A DNA stretch of 64,000 nucleotides from Petrimonas sulfuriphila. Lineage in GTDB: Bacteria; Bacteroidota; Bacteroidia; Bacteroidales; Dysgonomonadaceae. The DNA lies in assembly GCF_051201015.1 (NCBI RefSeq), contig NZ_JBPEHI010000007.1. The stretch is one strand, 5' to 3'. This document shows, in pieces, positions 8,601 to 16,786 of this stretch. The first letter of the stretch is position 1; every line of letters starts with the position of its first letter. The notes beneath the pieces were generated by a model, which had not been told where the DNA came from, searched no databases, and was given only the letters and a program-made list of their open reading frames with translations. Made by a program: the position numbers and the translations under genes.

Positions 8601-9293
8601 TTACAGGGAAAACCTGTTTCCAGACTCAATAAACTCGTTGAATTTCTTTTGATTGAAGGTATAGTAAAACGCTCCTCTTTTGGAGGAAGACTTATCTTTT
8701 ACATCCAGTTTATCGAGAATGCCCATCGCTGCGATTTTCTTCCGGAAATTACGCTTGTCAATTGGCATCTGATAGATGGCTTCCCATAAATCCTGCAAAG
8801 CGGGAAGCGTGAATTTTCCTTCAAAAAATTCAAAAATGATGGGTTGCAGGGAGACTTTATACCTCAATAACCTCAATGCATCATCCACCATAAGGTTGTG
8901 ATCGAAAATCAGCCGGGGAAGTTGCTGAATGTTCACCCATTTGGCGTCGAATGCTTTGGCCAGGCTCGTGTCAAACTCCTCCAACCGTACCAATGCATAA
9001 TAGGTTACGGACACGACCCTGTCGCCCGGATCACGTTCAATTTCACCATAGGCCCCAACCTGTTCCATATAAATACCTCTCTGCCGGGTGTACCGGAACA
9101 GTACTTTTTCTGCAGCTTTGTCAAGACTCTCATTTTCGTCCATAAATCCCCCCATAAGCGACCATTCTCCTTTGTTGGGTTCAAGCGGGCGACGAGTTAA
9201 CAAGATATTAAGTTCCTGGTTTTTGAATCCGAAAATAATGCAATCTACTGCAACAAGGAATTTCGCATCGTGAGAATAAAATCCGGTGGACAT
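8601..9293 (-). CDS. Nudix-fold transcriptional regulator (NrtR/AraR type), catalytically dead
   Basis: 230 residues: an N-terminal Nudix-like domain (about 10-140) and a C-terminal winged helix (about 150-225, with DLWEAIYQMPIDKRNFRKKI). The Nudix box starts correctly with G49-x5-E55, but the following R-E-U-x-E-E segment reads K63-V-L-F-R-Y68, so the metal-binding glutamates are gone and hydrolase activity is not expected. That layout is known for NrtR (NAD metabolism) and the Bacteroides arabinose regulator AraR. Here the gene sits directly downstream of galK, so control of the galactose operon by a sugar ligand is my inference. A stem-loop with a T-run separates it from galK, so it may have its own promoter or be read only partly from the operon. 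Confidence 0.85.
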   Translation of the reverse strand: MSTGFYSHDAKFLVAVDCIIFGFKNQELNILLTRRPLEPNKGEWSLMGGFMDENESLDKAAEKVLFRYTRQRGIYMEQVGAYGEIERDPGDRVVSVTYYALVRLEEFDTSLAKAFDAKWVNIQQLPRLIFDHNLMVDDALRLLRYKVSLQPIIFEFFEGKFTLPALQDLWEAIYQMPIDKRNFRKKIAAMGILDKLDVKDKSSSKRGAFYYTFNQKKFNEFIESGNRFSL

Positions 9294-9340
9294 AATATTA
9301 GAATTTTAGAAGTTATGGATCAACAGGCAAGAAAAAACAA

Positions 9341-9400
9341 CTTCGCCGATAAAAGCTTGACGTCCGGAATATCACCCGCGAAGCGCTATTACCGGCGAAG
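9341..9400 (-). terminator. Stem-loop after galK, candidate terminator or attenuator
   Basis: Two 16-nt arms (9341-9356 and 9385-9400) are complementary at 14 of 16 positions, including a perfect CTTCGCCG/CGGCGAAG end, around a 28-nt loop. On the minus strand the stem is followed by TTGTTTTTTC. It lies between the galK stop and the start of the Nudix regulator and could end the gal operon or attenuate read-through into the regulator. Confidence 0.6.
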
Positions 9401-9417
9401 CATATTATTAAACTACT

Positions 9418-10566
9418 TCAGAGTTTACGTGCACCGTCACTTATGACAACGTCGTATACCTTAGGTTCATGTCCGTATTTTTCTTTGAACTTTAATTTAG
9501 CGTCAGCTATGAACGAATCATACAATTCGTCTTTAACAAGATTGATGGTACAACCACCAAAGCCACCGCCCATAACCCGAGAACCTGTAACTCCGTGTTC
9601 TTTTGCCACATCATTGAGGAAATCGAGTTCTTCGCAGCTCACTTCATAAAGTTTGCTCATTCCGTGATGCGTCTCATACATTTTCTCCCCAACGGTTTCG
9701 TAATCTCCACGTTCCAGGGCATCGCTCACATCTCTAACCCGTTGAGTCTCTTCAATCACGTACTCGGCGCGCATATAATCTTCTTCCGAGATTTCGTTTT
9801 TGACTTCTTTAAGCATATCCATTGTTGCATCACGTAGGAACTTCACTTCGGGATGACGTTTGGCAATAGTTTCCGCAGCGTGCTCACACGATTCCCGGCG
9901 TTTGTTATACGCCGATGAAGCCAATTCGTGTTTCACAACGGTATCGAGCAACACCAATTTATACCCTTCGGGATCAAACGGGAAGTACTGGTATTCCATC
10001 GTTTTTGTGTCGAGCCTTATCAAATGCCCCTTTTTGCCAAAAAGCGATGCAAACTGATCCATAATGCCACATTTCACACCTACGTAGTTATGCTCGGTAG
10101 ATTGTCCGATACGTGCCAGTTCGAAGGTATCAATCCCCAGATTGAACATGTCGTTCAGTGCATATGCATAAGTACTTTCCAGGGCAGCAGATGACGACAT
10201 CCCTGCTCCTAACGGAACATCTCCTGCAAATACAGTATCGAAACCTGCTACGGCTCCACCGCGTTTAATAATCTCACGGCATACCCCGAATATGTATTTT
10301 GCCCAGCCTTCCTGGGGTAGATCCTCTTCATTGAGCCCAAACTCCGAACTTTCGTTTAAATCTATGGCAAAAGCACGGACCTTCTCCGTTCCGTTTAACC
10401 GTATAGCGGCTATCATTCCTTTATCGATAGCTCCGGGAAAAACAAAACTTCCGTTGTAATCGGTATGCTCACCTATAAGGTTTACGCGTCCGGGAGACGC
10501 GTAAACTTCAGGTGTATTGTTACCAAATTTTTCTTGATAAATTTTTAAAACCTGTTCTTTAGTCAT
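9418..10566 (-). CDS. galK: Galactokinase
   Basis: 382 residues, the usual length. The galactokinase signature GRVNLIGEHTDYNGSFVFPGAI lies near residues 26-47, the GHMP ATP-binding motif GAGMSSSAALES near 120, and the C-terminal MGGGFGGCTINLV near 335. The enzyme phosphorylates alpha-D-galactose to galactose 1-phosphate for the Leloir pathway in the cytoplasm. It is the third gene of the operon galM-permease-galK; the gap to the permease is 67 bp. No galT or galE is present in this window, so later steps must be encoded elsewhere. Confidence 0.97.
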   Translation of the reverse strand: MTKEQVLKIYQEKFGNNTPEVYASPGRVNLIGEHTDYNGSFVFPGAIDKGMIAAIRLNGTEKVRAFAIDLNESSEFGLNEEDLPQEGWAKYIFGVCREIIKRGGAVAGFDTVFAGDVPLGAGMSSSAALESTYAYALNDMFNLGIDTFELARIGQSTEHNYVGVKCGIMDQFASLFGKKGHLIRLDTKTMEYQYFPFDPEGYKLVLLDTVVKHELASSAYNKRRESCEHAAETIAKRHPEVKFLRDATMDMLKEVKNEISEEDYMRAEYVIEETQRVRDVSDALERGDYETVGEKMYETHHGMSKLYEVSCEELDFLNDVAKEHGVTGSRVMGGGFGGCTINLVKDELYDSFIADAKLKFKEKYGHEPKVYDVVISDGARKL

Positions 10567-10633
10567 ATTTTTTATAATTATTTCATTTGCGCATCTGTGA
10601 AAACTTAATGTTAGAGGCTGTTTTCACAGGGAG

Positions 10634-11941
10634 TTATTCCACATCTGTGGTAGAAATATCCTTGTTTACGTTTTTGGATCCGATCAACGCATAGTATAGC
10701 AGGTATGCCAACCCAATAAAGATTACCCAATAGCTCACCAGGTAATCGTTGCCTAAATCAGCCACAGCACCTTGAATACCAGGAAGAATTCCTCCTCCGC
10801 AAACCAAGGTCATAAATATTCCCGAAGCAGCCGGCGTAAACCTGCCCAACCCTTCTACCGAAAGATTAAAAATACTGCCCCACATAATGGATGTACAAAT
10901 ACCGATTATAACGATAAACATGGCGTTGATGGGTACTTGTGCCATTCCAAAGGAAAGGGCGCCGGTGGCAGAAGTTTGAAGTGCCGGAATCGCCACCTGC
11001 GTAGTGGTGGGTGACAAGATCGCTGCCAACACAAGAATTATTCCAATTGAAGAAACGGTCGCAAGCATGGTCTTGCTGGATACTTTACTGCCCAGAGATG
11101 CTCCCAGCAACCTGCCCACTAACATTAAAAACCAATACGTCCCAGCAACGAACCCTGCCGTTGTTTTTCCAACCGGTGTATCGGATAACCATAAAATCAA
11201 GATACCGGGCGTACCCACTTCAACACCCACATAAACAAAAATTGCGATGGCACCTAAAATGAAATGCCTGAATTTCATTGCGCCGCTCATCAGGTTCTTT
11301 AGTGGTTCTTTGGTTTTCGTAGCATGAGGTTCAGGAATGTTTACGACCAACAGCACAAAGAAAACAAGGGCAAAAACACCCATCGCGATATACATTACCG
11401 GAAATACGTCTTTTATGTTTGCCTTAGCCGTTTCACCGATTAAGATTCCTACAAAAGCCGGAGTAAAAGTTGCCATTACGGAGTTAAACGATCCTCCAAC
11501 CTGAATAAGCTGGTTTCCTTTGTTTCCCCCGCCTCCCAATGTATTCAACATAGGGTTAACCACAATATTTAACAAACACATGGAAAAACCAGCGATAAAA
11601 GCTCCGAGCAAATAAACACCGAAAGCGGCCGTTTGAGGAGCATGTCCGGAAAGGAATTGGGTGAAAACTCCAACAAAACCGATTACAATGGCAATGAGAG
11701 CTGTTTTTTTATAGCCCACGCGCTGCAGGAGTATCCCTCCCGGAATTCCCATAACGGCATACGCGATGAAGTTCGCCATATTTCCCAGTAATCCCTGGAA
11801 ATTGGAGGCTCCAAATTGTTCTTTTAATACTTGTCCCATCGGCGCCGCCAGGTTGGTCACGAATGCGATCATTCCAAACAGTGCGATCATCATGACGATG
11901 GGCACTATCCGGTTACTTTTCTGATTAGTTGTTGTATTCAT
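10634..11941 (-). CDS. Glucose/galactose MFS permease of the FucP/GluP family
   Basis: 435 residues with about 12 hydrophobic segments. The N-terminus (MIALFGMIAFVTNLAAPMGQVLKEQF), the motif GGILLQRVGYKKTALI after TM2 and the central hydrophilic loop rich in Lys/Glu fit the FucP-like proton-sugar symporters. It lies between galM and galK, 47 bp after galM, so galactose (and perhaps glucose) is the likely substrate. It acts in the inner membrane; an outer-membrane SusCD pair is not seen nearby. Confidence 0.9.
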   Translation of the reverse strand: MNTTTNQKSNRIVPIVMMIALFGMIAFVTNLAAPMGQVLKEQFGASNFQGLLGNMANFIAYAVMGIPGGILLQRVGYKKTALIAIVIGFVGVFTQFLSGHAPQTAAFGVYLLGAFIAGFSMCLLNIVVNPMLNTLGGGGNKGNQLIQVGGSFNSVMATFTPAFVGILIGETAKANIKDVFPVMYIAMGVFALVFFVLLVVNIPEPHATKTKEPLKNLMSGAMKFRHFILGAIAIFVYVGVEVGTPGILILWLSDTPVGKTTAGFVAGTYWFLMLVGRLLGASLGSKVSSKTMLATVSSIGIILVLAAILSPTTTQVAIPALQTSATGALSFGMAQVPINAMFIVIIGICTSIMWGSIFNLSVEGLGRFTPAASGIFMTLVCGGGILPGIQGAVADLGNDYLVSYWVIFIGLAYLLYYALIGSKNVNKDISTTDVE

Positions 11942-11988
11942 ACTTTTTGATATTAATAAAAATGTTGATTTATTTTGAGCATTGTCTG

Positions 11989-13062
11989 TTATGTGGAAAA
12001 TTTGTACGTTGTCCTTGAATTGAATATTTCACCGGGTTTTAAAACTACCGAAGGATATTCGGGTTTATTTATACTATCGGGGAAGTGCTGCGTTTCAAAA
12101 CATACCGCAGAACGCTCGGGGTAACGATGTCCTTTCTTTGCAGAAAATCCGCCCGTCATCCAGTTCCCCGTATACACCTGTACTCCAGGCTCTGTAGTAA
12201 ACATTTCCATTTTAATTCCGGTTTTGGGCGATTCACAAACGCCAACGTACGAATATTCATTATCGCTTTGTTTGTTCAACACAAAAGTGTGATCGTATCC
12301 TTTTCCAAAACGAAGTTGTTCAAAATCGTCGTTAATCCGTTCCCCAATGGTGCGAGGAGTTGTAAAATCCATTGGGGTATCCTTCACAGGCTCCGCAGCT
12401 CCGTACGGAATGGCTGTTGCATCGGTAGGCAGATAGGCATCTGCATTCAACGTCAGTACGTGATCGCCGATATAGGGATCTCCCTCACCCGAAAGATTGA
12501 AATAGGAATGGTTCGTGAGGTTAAGGATCGTGGTTTGATCAGTCACCGCTTTGTAAAAAATATCGAGGGCATTATCGTTTGTAAGCGTGTAAGTAACGTA
12601 TACATCCAGATTTCCTGGGAAACCTTCCTCTCCATCTACCGATAAGTAGTGTAGTTCGATACTGTTTTCCGAAACATTTACCACGTTCCAGACAACAGCA
12701 TTAAACCCTTTTAGGCCACCGTGAAGAGAATTGGGTCCGTTGTTAACGGCAAGTTTGTACTCTTTATCTCCCAACGTGAACTTACCGCAGGCAATCCGGT
12801 TGGCTGTCCTGCCACAAACAGCCCCGAAGTAGGGCTCTTCCGAGGTCAGGTATTCTTCGATGGAGGAATGACCCAATACAATATCCGTAAGGGTTCCGCT
12901 TTTATCGGGAACCATTAACGAAACAATTTTTGCACCGTAATTTGTGATGGTAATTTCGCTTCCTAGTTTATTGGTTAGGACGTATAAGCCGGTTTGCTCT
13001 CCATCGAGCTCTTTTGCGAACGCGCCTGATAGCAAACCGGACTTGCTATACATATTATCCAT
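11989..13062 (-). CDS. galM: Galactose mutarotase (aldose 1-epimerase)
   Basis: 357 residues, the usual length. Typical motifs include the N-terminal ITNYGAKIVSLMVPDKSG, FGAVCGRTANRIACGKF, the catalytic-His motif NLTNHSYFNLSG and the C-terminal segment CFETQHFPDSINKP that carries the catalytic Glu. The enzyme interconverts the alpha and beta anomers of galactose, supplying alpha-galactose to GalK. It is the first gene of the gal operon; the promoter region upstream contains a long inverted repeat around a TAnnTTTG element. No signal peptide is visible, so a cytoplasmic place is expected. Confidence 0.96.
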   Translation of the reverse strand: MDNMYSKSGLLSGAFAKELDGEQTGLYVLTNKLGSEITITNYGAKIVSLMVPDKSGTLTDIVLGHSSIEEYLTSEEPYFGAVCGRTANRIACGKFTLGDKEYKLAVNNGPNSLHGGLKGFNAVVWNVVNVSENSIELHYLSVDGEEGFPGNLDVYVTYTLTNDNALDIFYKAVTDQTTILNLTNHSYFNLSGEGDPYIGDHVLTLNADAYLPTDATAIPYGAAEPVKDTPMDFTTPRTIGERINDDFEQLRFGKGYDHTFVLNKQSDNEYSYVGVCESPKTGIKMEMFTTEPGVQVYTGNWMTGGFSAKKGHRYPERSAVCFETQHFPDSINKPEYPSVVLKPGEIFNSRTTYKFST

Positions 13063-13127
13063 GTTTTTGAGGTTTTAAAAATAAGATGGTGATGAAGATT
13101 GGATCTTTCTTTGAAAATTCGTGTAAA

Positions 13128-13173
13128 AATAACACATTTTTAATTTATTCAGCAAATTTAAAATTGTGTTATA
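13128..13173 (-). promoter_or_regulatory. Operator-like inverted repeat around the gal operon promoter
   Basis: Arms 13128-13143 (AATAACACATTTTTAA) and 13158-13173 are complementary at 14 of 16 positions with a 14-nt spacer. A minus-strand -7 element TAAATTTG lies at 13153-13160, between and into the arms, about 90 bp upstream of galM. A repressor dimer pair bound here would cover the start of transcription. A convincing -33 TTTG is not seen. The Nudix-type regulator encoded at the end of the operon is the obvious candidate ligand-responsive protein (inference). Confidence 0.55.
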
Positions 13174-13238
13174 AAACATATTTTTAGTCATAAAATCCTT
13201 TTTTTGAGGAATATACTTCCGTTAAAAATTTATAATCA

Positions 13239-13272
13239 CCTGATTTTTTGCCTATTAATTATATAAATCAGG
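13239..13272 (-). terminator. Possible stem-loop terminator of the CNNM/CBS gene
   Basis: CCTGATTT (13239-13246) and AAATCAGG (13265-13272) are perfectly complementary around an AT-rich 18-nt loop, about 35 bp after the stop of the CNNM/CBS gene. A clean T-run does not follow at once, so the terminator role is tentative. Confidence 0.35.
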
Positions 13273-13305
13273 CATAATTTTTGTCTATGAGAAACAAAAG
13301 AAAAA

Positions 13306-14619
13306 TCACAAATATTCGTGGCTTACTTTCGTTTTTTTTGTAACCATTACTTTGTCGATTTTATTGCCGTCTACATCCACAACCTCAAACGTTGTATTTT
13401 CATACGTGAATACATCCCCCACTTGCGGAATTTTATTAATGTTGGACAATACAAATCCTGCAACCGTAGAATAATCGATCTCTTCGAAGTCGATAATAAA
13501 ATCGTCAATAAAATTGGTCAACACCTCTATGGGTGCCTCACCGTTGATTAAAGCGGAGTTCTCGTTGCGCATAAAAACATCGGGTTCCTCCATTTCATTC
13601 TCGTCAGGGATTGAACCCACCAGATTTTCAATAATGTCGTGCAACGTAATAATTCCATCCAGGCTTCCGTATTCGTCCACTACAACAGCGAAAAACTTGT
13701 GCTGTTGGCGAAACTGCTCCAGTACCTTTCTTGCGCGGAGGGTAGAAGGTATTATCAGGGGGTCATGAACCAGTTTATGGATATCGATCTCTCCTTTCCT
13801 GTATAATTCCGAAAGCAATTCCTTCATGGTTACAATACCCACAAACTCATCCAGTGTCTTGTTGCAAACAAGTACCCTTCCGTGCTTGGTTTGCAACAGA
13901 TCGGCAATTACTTCTTCTTTTTCTTTCGAAATATCTACCCACTCCACATCTGTTCTGTGAGTCATTAAATGACGTGCACGTTTATCGGAAAAATAGAAAA
14001 CCTGCTCATGAATGATGTTCTCTTCCCTTTCTATAACTCCTTCTTTTGATGCCGTTTTCAGCATGGCCCGAAGCTCCATTTCCGAAACCACATCATCCTT
14101 GGGCTTCAACCCGATAAGTTTGTTGAACAAACTGGTGGAAAGAGCCAGAAACCGAACAAACGGATAAAAGATGACGCTGACAAAATGGATGGGCCTGGAG
14201 ACGGCCACAGCCACTTTCTCGGCACTGTTCAGTGCAACGGTCTTGGGTACCAGTTCACCGATAACGATTGACAAATAGGTTATACCCACTACTACAACCA
14301 CCATGGATATTGTTTCCGCGTATGGCGCACTCCAGGCAAACCGATCGAAAAAAGGTATCAGGTAAACAGAGAGTGTGGCTCCTCCATAGGCTCCGTTTAC
14401 GATTCCGATGAGGGTGATTCCCACTTGCACTGAAGACAAAAAACTATCGGGATCGGACTGCAATTTCAATGCTTTTTCCGCTCCTTTGTTTCCTTTTTTC
14501 CGTTCCGTTTCGAGTTTGGTCTTTTTTGCCGATACCACAGCAATTTCGGACATGGCAAAAAAACCGTTGAGGATAATCAGAAAGAATATGATGAATACAT
14601 CAATCATTTTGTCTACCAC
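13306..14619 (-). CDS. CNNM/CorC-type membrane protein with CBS pair (hemolysin family)
   Basis: 437 residues: an N-terminal DUF21/CNNM membrane domain with about four hydrophobic segments (1-185), a tandem CBS pair (about 200-320, with the motif DEYGSLDGIITLHDI near 305) and a C-terminal CorC_HlyC domain (about 340-425). Such proteins are linked to magnesium or other cation efflux and to acid and metal tolerance; true hemolysin activity is doubtful. The first codon is a GTG overlapping the end of the upstream nucleotidyltransferase gene; an ATG four codons later (MIDVFII) is the alternative start. Either way translational coupling to the upstream gene is likely. Confidence 0.88.
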   Translation of the reverse strand: MVDKMIDVFIIFFLIILNGFFAMSEIAVVSAKKTKLETERKKGNKGAEKALKLQSDPDSFLSSVQVGITLIGIVNGAYGGATLSVYLIPFFDRFAWSAPYAETISMVVVVVGITYLSIVIGELVPKTVALNSAEKVAVAVSRPIHFVSVIFYPFVRFLALSTSLFNKLIGLKPKDDVVSEMELRAMLKTASKEGVIEREENIIHEQVFYFSDKRARHLMTHRTDVEWVDISKEKEEVIADLLQTKHGRVLVCNKTLDEFVGIVTMKELLSELYRKGEIDIHKLVHDPLIIPSTLRARKVLEQFRQQHKFFAVVVDEYGSLDGIITLHDIIENLVGSIPDENEMEEPDVFMRNENSALINGEAPIEVLTNFIDDFIIDFEEIDYSTVAGFVLSNINKIPQVGDVFTYENTTFEVVDVDGNKIDKVMVTKKTKVSHEYL

Positions 14620-15515
14620 AATGGCGACGGATAAACTTTCTCGTCTGACAGTTCTTGCAATTTTTTAACTACCCCGGGACGATCTTCGGCATAAGTCACA
14701 CCAAACCATTTGGAAGGTGTATCCAGCACCTTCACGGTAGAGACTCCATTCACGATAAGGTGGTTAACCAGTAATGGGATAAAGTATTCCGCTTTTGTGT
14801 TCTCTGCGTTTTCTTTTAAGAAATGCACAAAATAATCATCCGAATGGTTGAAATAATCAGGGGTGAAGCCCCACATATTCATAGATACCGGTGTATTATC
14901 GTCAATTGCTATCCAATTTCCGTTATCTTCCCGGTAGCAGACAGCACCATCTATACGCTTTACCTGAGTACGTTCAACAACTCCCGTCAGGTTTCCGTTT
15001 TCGTCAGTTTCGCAAACCCCACGGGCTACCGTTCCGCTTTCCGAAAGTGTGTTTCCTACCCGGTAACCAATCATACCGTACTTGTTCTCCGAATTTTCCA
15101 ATGTCTTCAGGTAATCGGCCAGCACGCCGAAGCTTTCACGGCCGTAGAAATCATCGGCATTAATTACGGCAAACGGCTCCTGAATCACTTCTTTACCCAT
15201 CATCACCGCGTGATTGGTACCCCATGGTTTTACACGTCCCTCGGGAACGACAAATCCTTCGGGGAGGGCGTCCAGTTCCTGAAAAACAAGTTCTACGGGG
15301 ATTTTCTTTTCGTACTTTTTAACGATCTTCTCCCTGAAATCTTCTTCAAACGACTGACGAATAACAAATACGAGTTTCCCGAATCCGGCATTTACAGCAT
15401 CAAAAATGGAATAATCCATAATGGTTTCACCGCTCGGCCCTACGCCGTCTAACTGTTTTAAGCCGCCGTAACGGCTGCCCATCCCGGCAGCCAATACAAA
15501 TAATGTTGGTTTCAT
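14613..15515 (-). CDS. Sugar nucleotidyltransferase family protein
   Basis: 300 residues. The N-terminus LAAGMGSRYGGLKQLDGVGP is the nucleotide-binding motif of NDP-sugar pyrophosphorylases, and a metal-site motif VINADDFYG occurs near residue 120. The protein lacks the C-terminal left-handed beta-helix of GlmU-type enzymes, so it is a single-domain transferase that would charge a sugar 1-phosphate with an NTP. The sugar is unknown. The gene overlaps the following CNNM/CBS gene by a few bases and appears to head a two-gene unit; divergent to it is arfB. Confidence 0.85.
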   Translation of the reverse strand: MKPTLFVLAAGMGSRYGGLKQLDGVGPSGETIMDYSIFDAVNAGFGKLVFVIRQSFEEDFREKIVKKYEKKIPVELVFQELDALPEGFVVPEGRVKPWGTNHAVMMGKEVIQEPFAVINADDFYGRESFGVLADYLKTLENSENKYGMIGYRVGNTLSESGTVARGVCETDENGNLTGVVERTQVKRIDGAVCYREDNGNWIAIDDNTPVSMNMWGFTPDYFNHSDDYFVHFLKENAENTKAEYFIPLLVNHLIVNGVSTVKVLDTPSKWFGVTYAEDRPGVVKKLQELSDEKVYPSPLW

Positions 15516-15640
15516 TGATGATTTATCTAATTTAAAAAACTGTTCTGATGCACAAATTTAAGGAAAAAGATTGACGAAAAACAGCATATACGGAAAAGAT
15601 TATTAACAAATGTCGATTTCTTTTTCCCGCCCTAATGGCT

Positions 15641-15648
15641 TATCTTTG
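15641..15648 (+). promoter_or_regulatory. Candidate -7 element of the arfB promoter
   Basis: TATCTTTG fits the Bacteroides -7 consensus TAnnTTTG; a near-match to the -33 box (TTTC, about 15617-15620) sits 20 nt upstream. The arfB start codon follows 25 nt later. Confidence 0.5.
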
Positions 15649-15672
15649 TTCTAAAGAACGTATTTTTACGAT

Positions 15673-16080
15673 ATGACGGAGCCGGACATTGATAAATTAA
15701 TGAACGAGTGTACTTTTTCGACTGTACGCAGCAGTGGAAGTGGTGGACAGCATGTAAACAAGGTCGAGACCAAAGTTACGTTGTCTTTGAATATCGGTCA
15801 ATCACAGATTTTGTCGACCGAACAAAAGCAGCGGATACAACAGAAGTTGAGAAACCGTATCAGCCAGGAAGGAATCTTGCAGATCAGCAGCGACACAGAA
15901 CGTTCCCAGGCAATGAACAAGAAAGCGGTAATTGTAAAATTAGAGAACCTCCTGAAGAAAGCATGTCGCGAAGAAAAAAAACGCGTGGCCACGAAACGTA
16001 CCCTGAGCTCCATTCAGAAAAGGCTCGACAACAAAAAACAGCTATCTGAGAAAAAAAGGCGTAGATCGGAAAATTTTTGA
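15673..16080 (+). CDS. arfB: Peptidyl-tRNA hydrolase ArfB, ribosome rescue
   Basis: 135 residues, the usual length. The release-factor-like motif RSSGSGGQHVNKVETKV with the catalytic GGQ lies near residues 20-35, and the C-terminus is strongly basic (KKRVATKRTLSSIQKRLDNKK...KKRRR), the tail that enters the empty mRNA channel. ArfB (YaeJ) releases the nascent chain from ribosomes stalled without a stop codon. It lacks the codon-recognition domains of RF1/RF2. The gene is monocistronic, convergent with rluA. Confidence 0.95.
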   Translation: MTEPDIDKLMNECTFSTVRSSGSGGQHVNKVETKVTLSLNIGQSQILSTEQKQRIQQKLRNRISQEGILQISSDTERSQAMNKKAVIVKLENLLKKACREEKKRVATKRTLSSIQKRLDNKKQLSEKKRRRSENF

Positions 16081-16101
16081 GAACACTCAACAAAGCCTTT
16101 T

Positions 16102-16782
16102 TCAGTGAACGTTTGTATTGATCAACGCATTCCACAACACATCATCAGGCGTTGGCGCCACTAGTTCTATTTTTTCTTTCGAGACCGGATGAATAAATGC
16201 TATTTTCCGTGCATGAAGACTGATGCTCCCATCCGGATTCGACCGTTCGGCACCGTATTTCAGATCTCCTTTTATCGGACTTCCAATTTTTGATAACTGA
16301 CAACGGATCTGATGATGCCGGCCTGTTTCCAGATCAACCTCCAGTAAATTGTAGTTTTGCGATTGTCCAATCACCTTGTAGTGCAATACCGACTTCTTCG
16401 TGTTGGGTTTCTCCACATCATATGCCGTTGATTTATTGGTTCGCTCATTTTTAATGAGGTAATGCGTCAGCGTGGCTTCGGTTTTCTCCGGAAGTTTTTT
16501 CACAACTGCCCAATAGGTTTTGTCGATCTCATTGTTTTTGAACATCGCATTCAACCGGGACAACGCTTTGCTTGTTTTGGCAAAAACCACTATTCCACTC
16601 GTCGGCCGATCCAGGCGGTGTGTCACCCCGCAGAATACATTTCCGGGCTTGTTATACTTCACCTTCAGGTACTCTTTCACCTCTTCAGAAAGTGGTTTGT
16701 CCCCGGTTTTATCGCCTTGCACAATCTCTCCCGGAGCCTTGTTAACGACAACCAGATGGTTGTCTTCGTATAAAACGGTCAT
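16102..16782 (-). CDS. RluA-family pseudouridine synthase
   Basis: 226 residues. The catalytic motif HRLDRPTSGIVVFAKTSKA (Asp in HRLD) lies near residue 57, and the C-terminal ETGRHHQIRCQLSKIGSPIKGDLKYG is typical of the family. No S4 domain is visible, which fits the RluC/RluD-independent short types such as TruC or RluA. It isomerises uridine to pseudouridine in rRNA or tRNA; the target base cannot be told. The start is 4 bp after the fabG stop, so the gene is read with TetR-fabG. Confidence 0.92.
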   Translation of the reverse strand: MTVLYEDNHLVVVNKAPGEIVQGDKTGDKPLSEEVKEYLKVKYNKPGNVFCGVTHRLDRPTSGIVVFAKTSKALSRLNAMFKNNEIDKTYWAVVKKLPEKTEATLTHYLIKNERTNKSTAYDVEKPNTKKSVLHYKVIGQSQNYNLLEVDLETGRHHQIRCQLSKIGSPIKGDLKYGAERSNPDGSISLHARKIAFIHPVSKEKIELVAPTPDDVLWNALINTNVH

Positions 16783-16786
16783 TTTT

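Noticed and set aside
8601..9293. Active Nudix hydrolase or MutT
   Set aside because: All metal-binding glutamates of the second half of the Nudix box are replaced and a winged helix is present.
13306..14619. Hemolysin toxin
   Set aside because: The name comes from distant family history; CNNM-CBS-CorC layout indicates an ion-related membrane protein.
14823..15452. Plus-strand open frame of 209 codons inside the nucleotidyltransferase gene
   Set aside because: Antisense to a clear enzyme gene; no motif, no promoter, and overlaps it completely.
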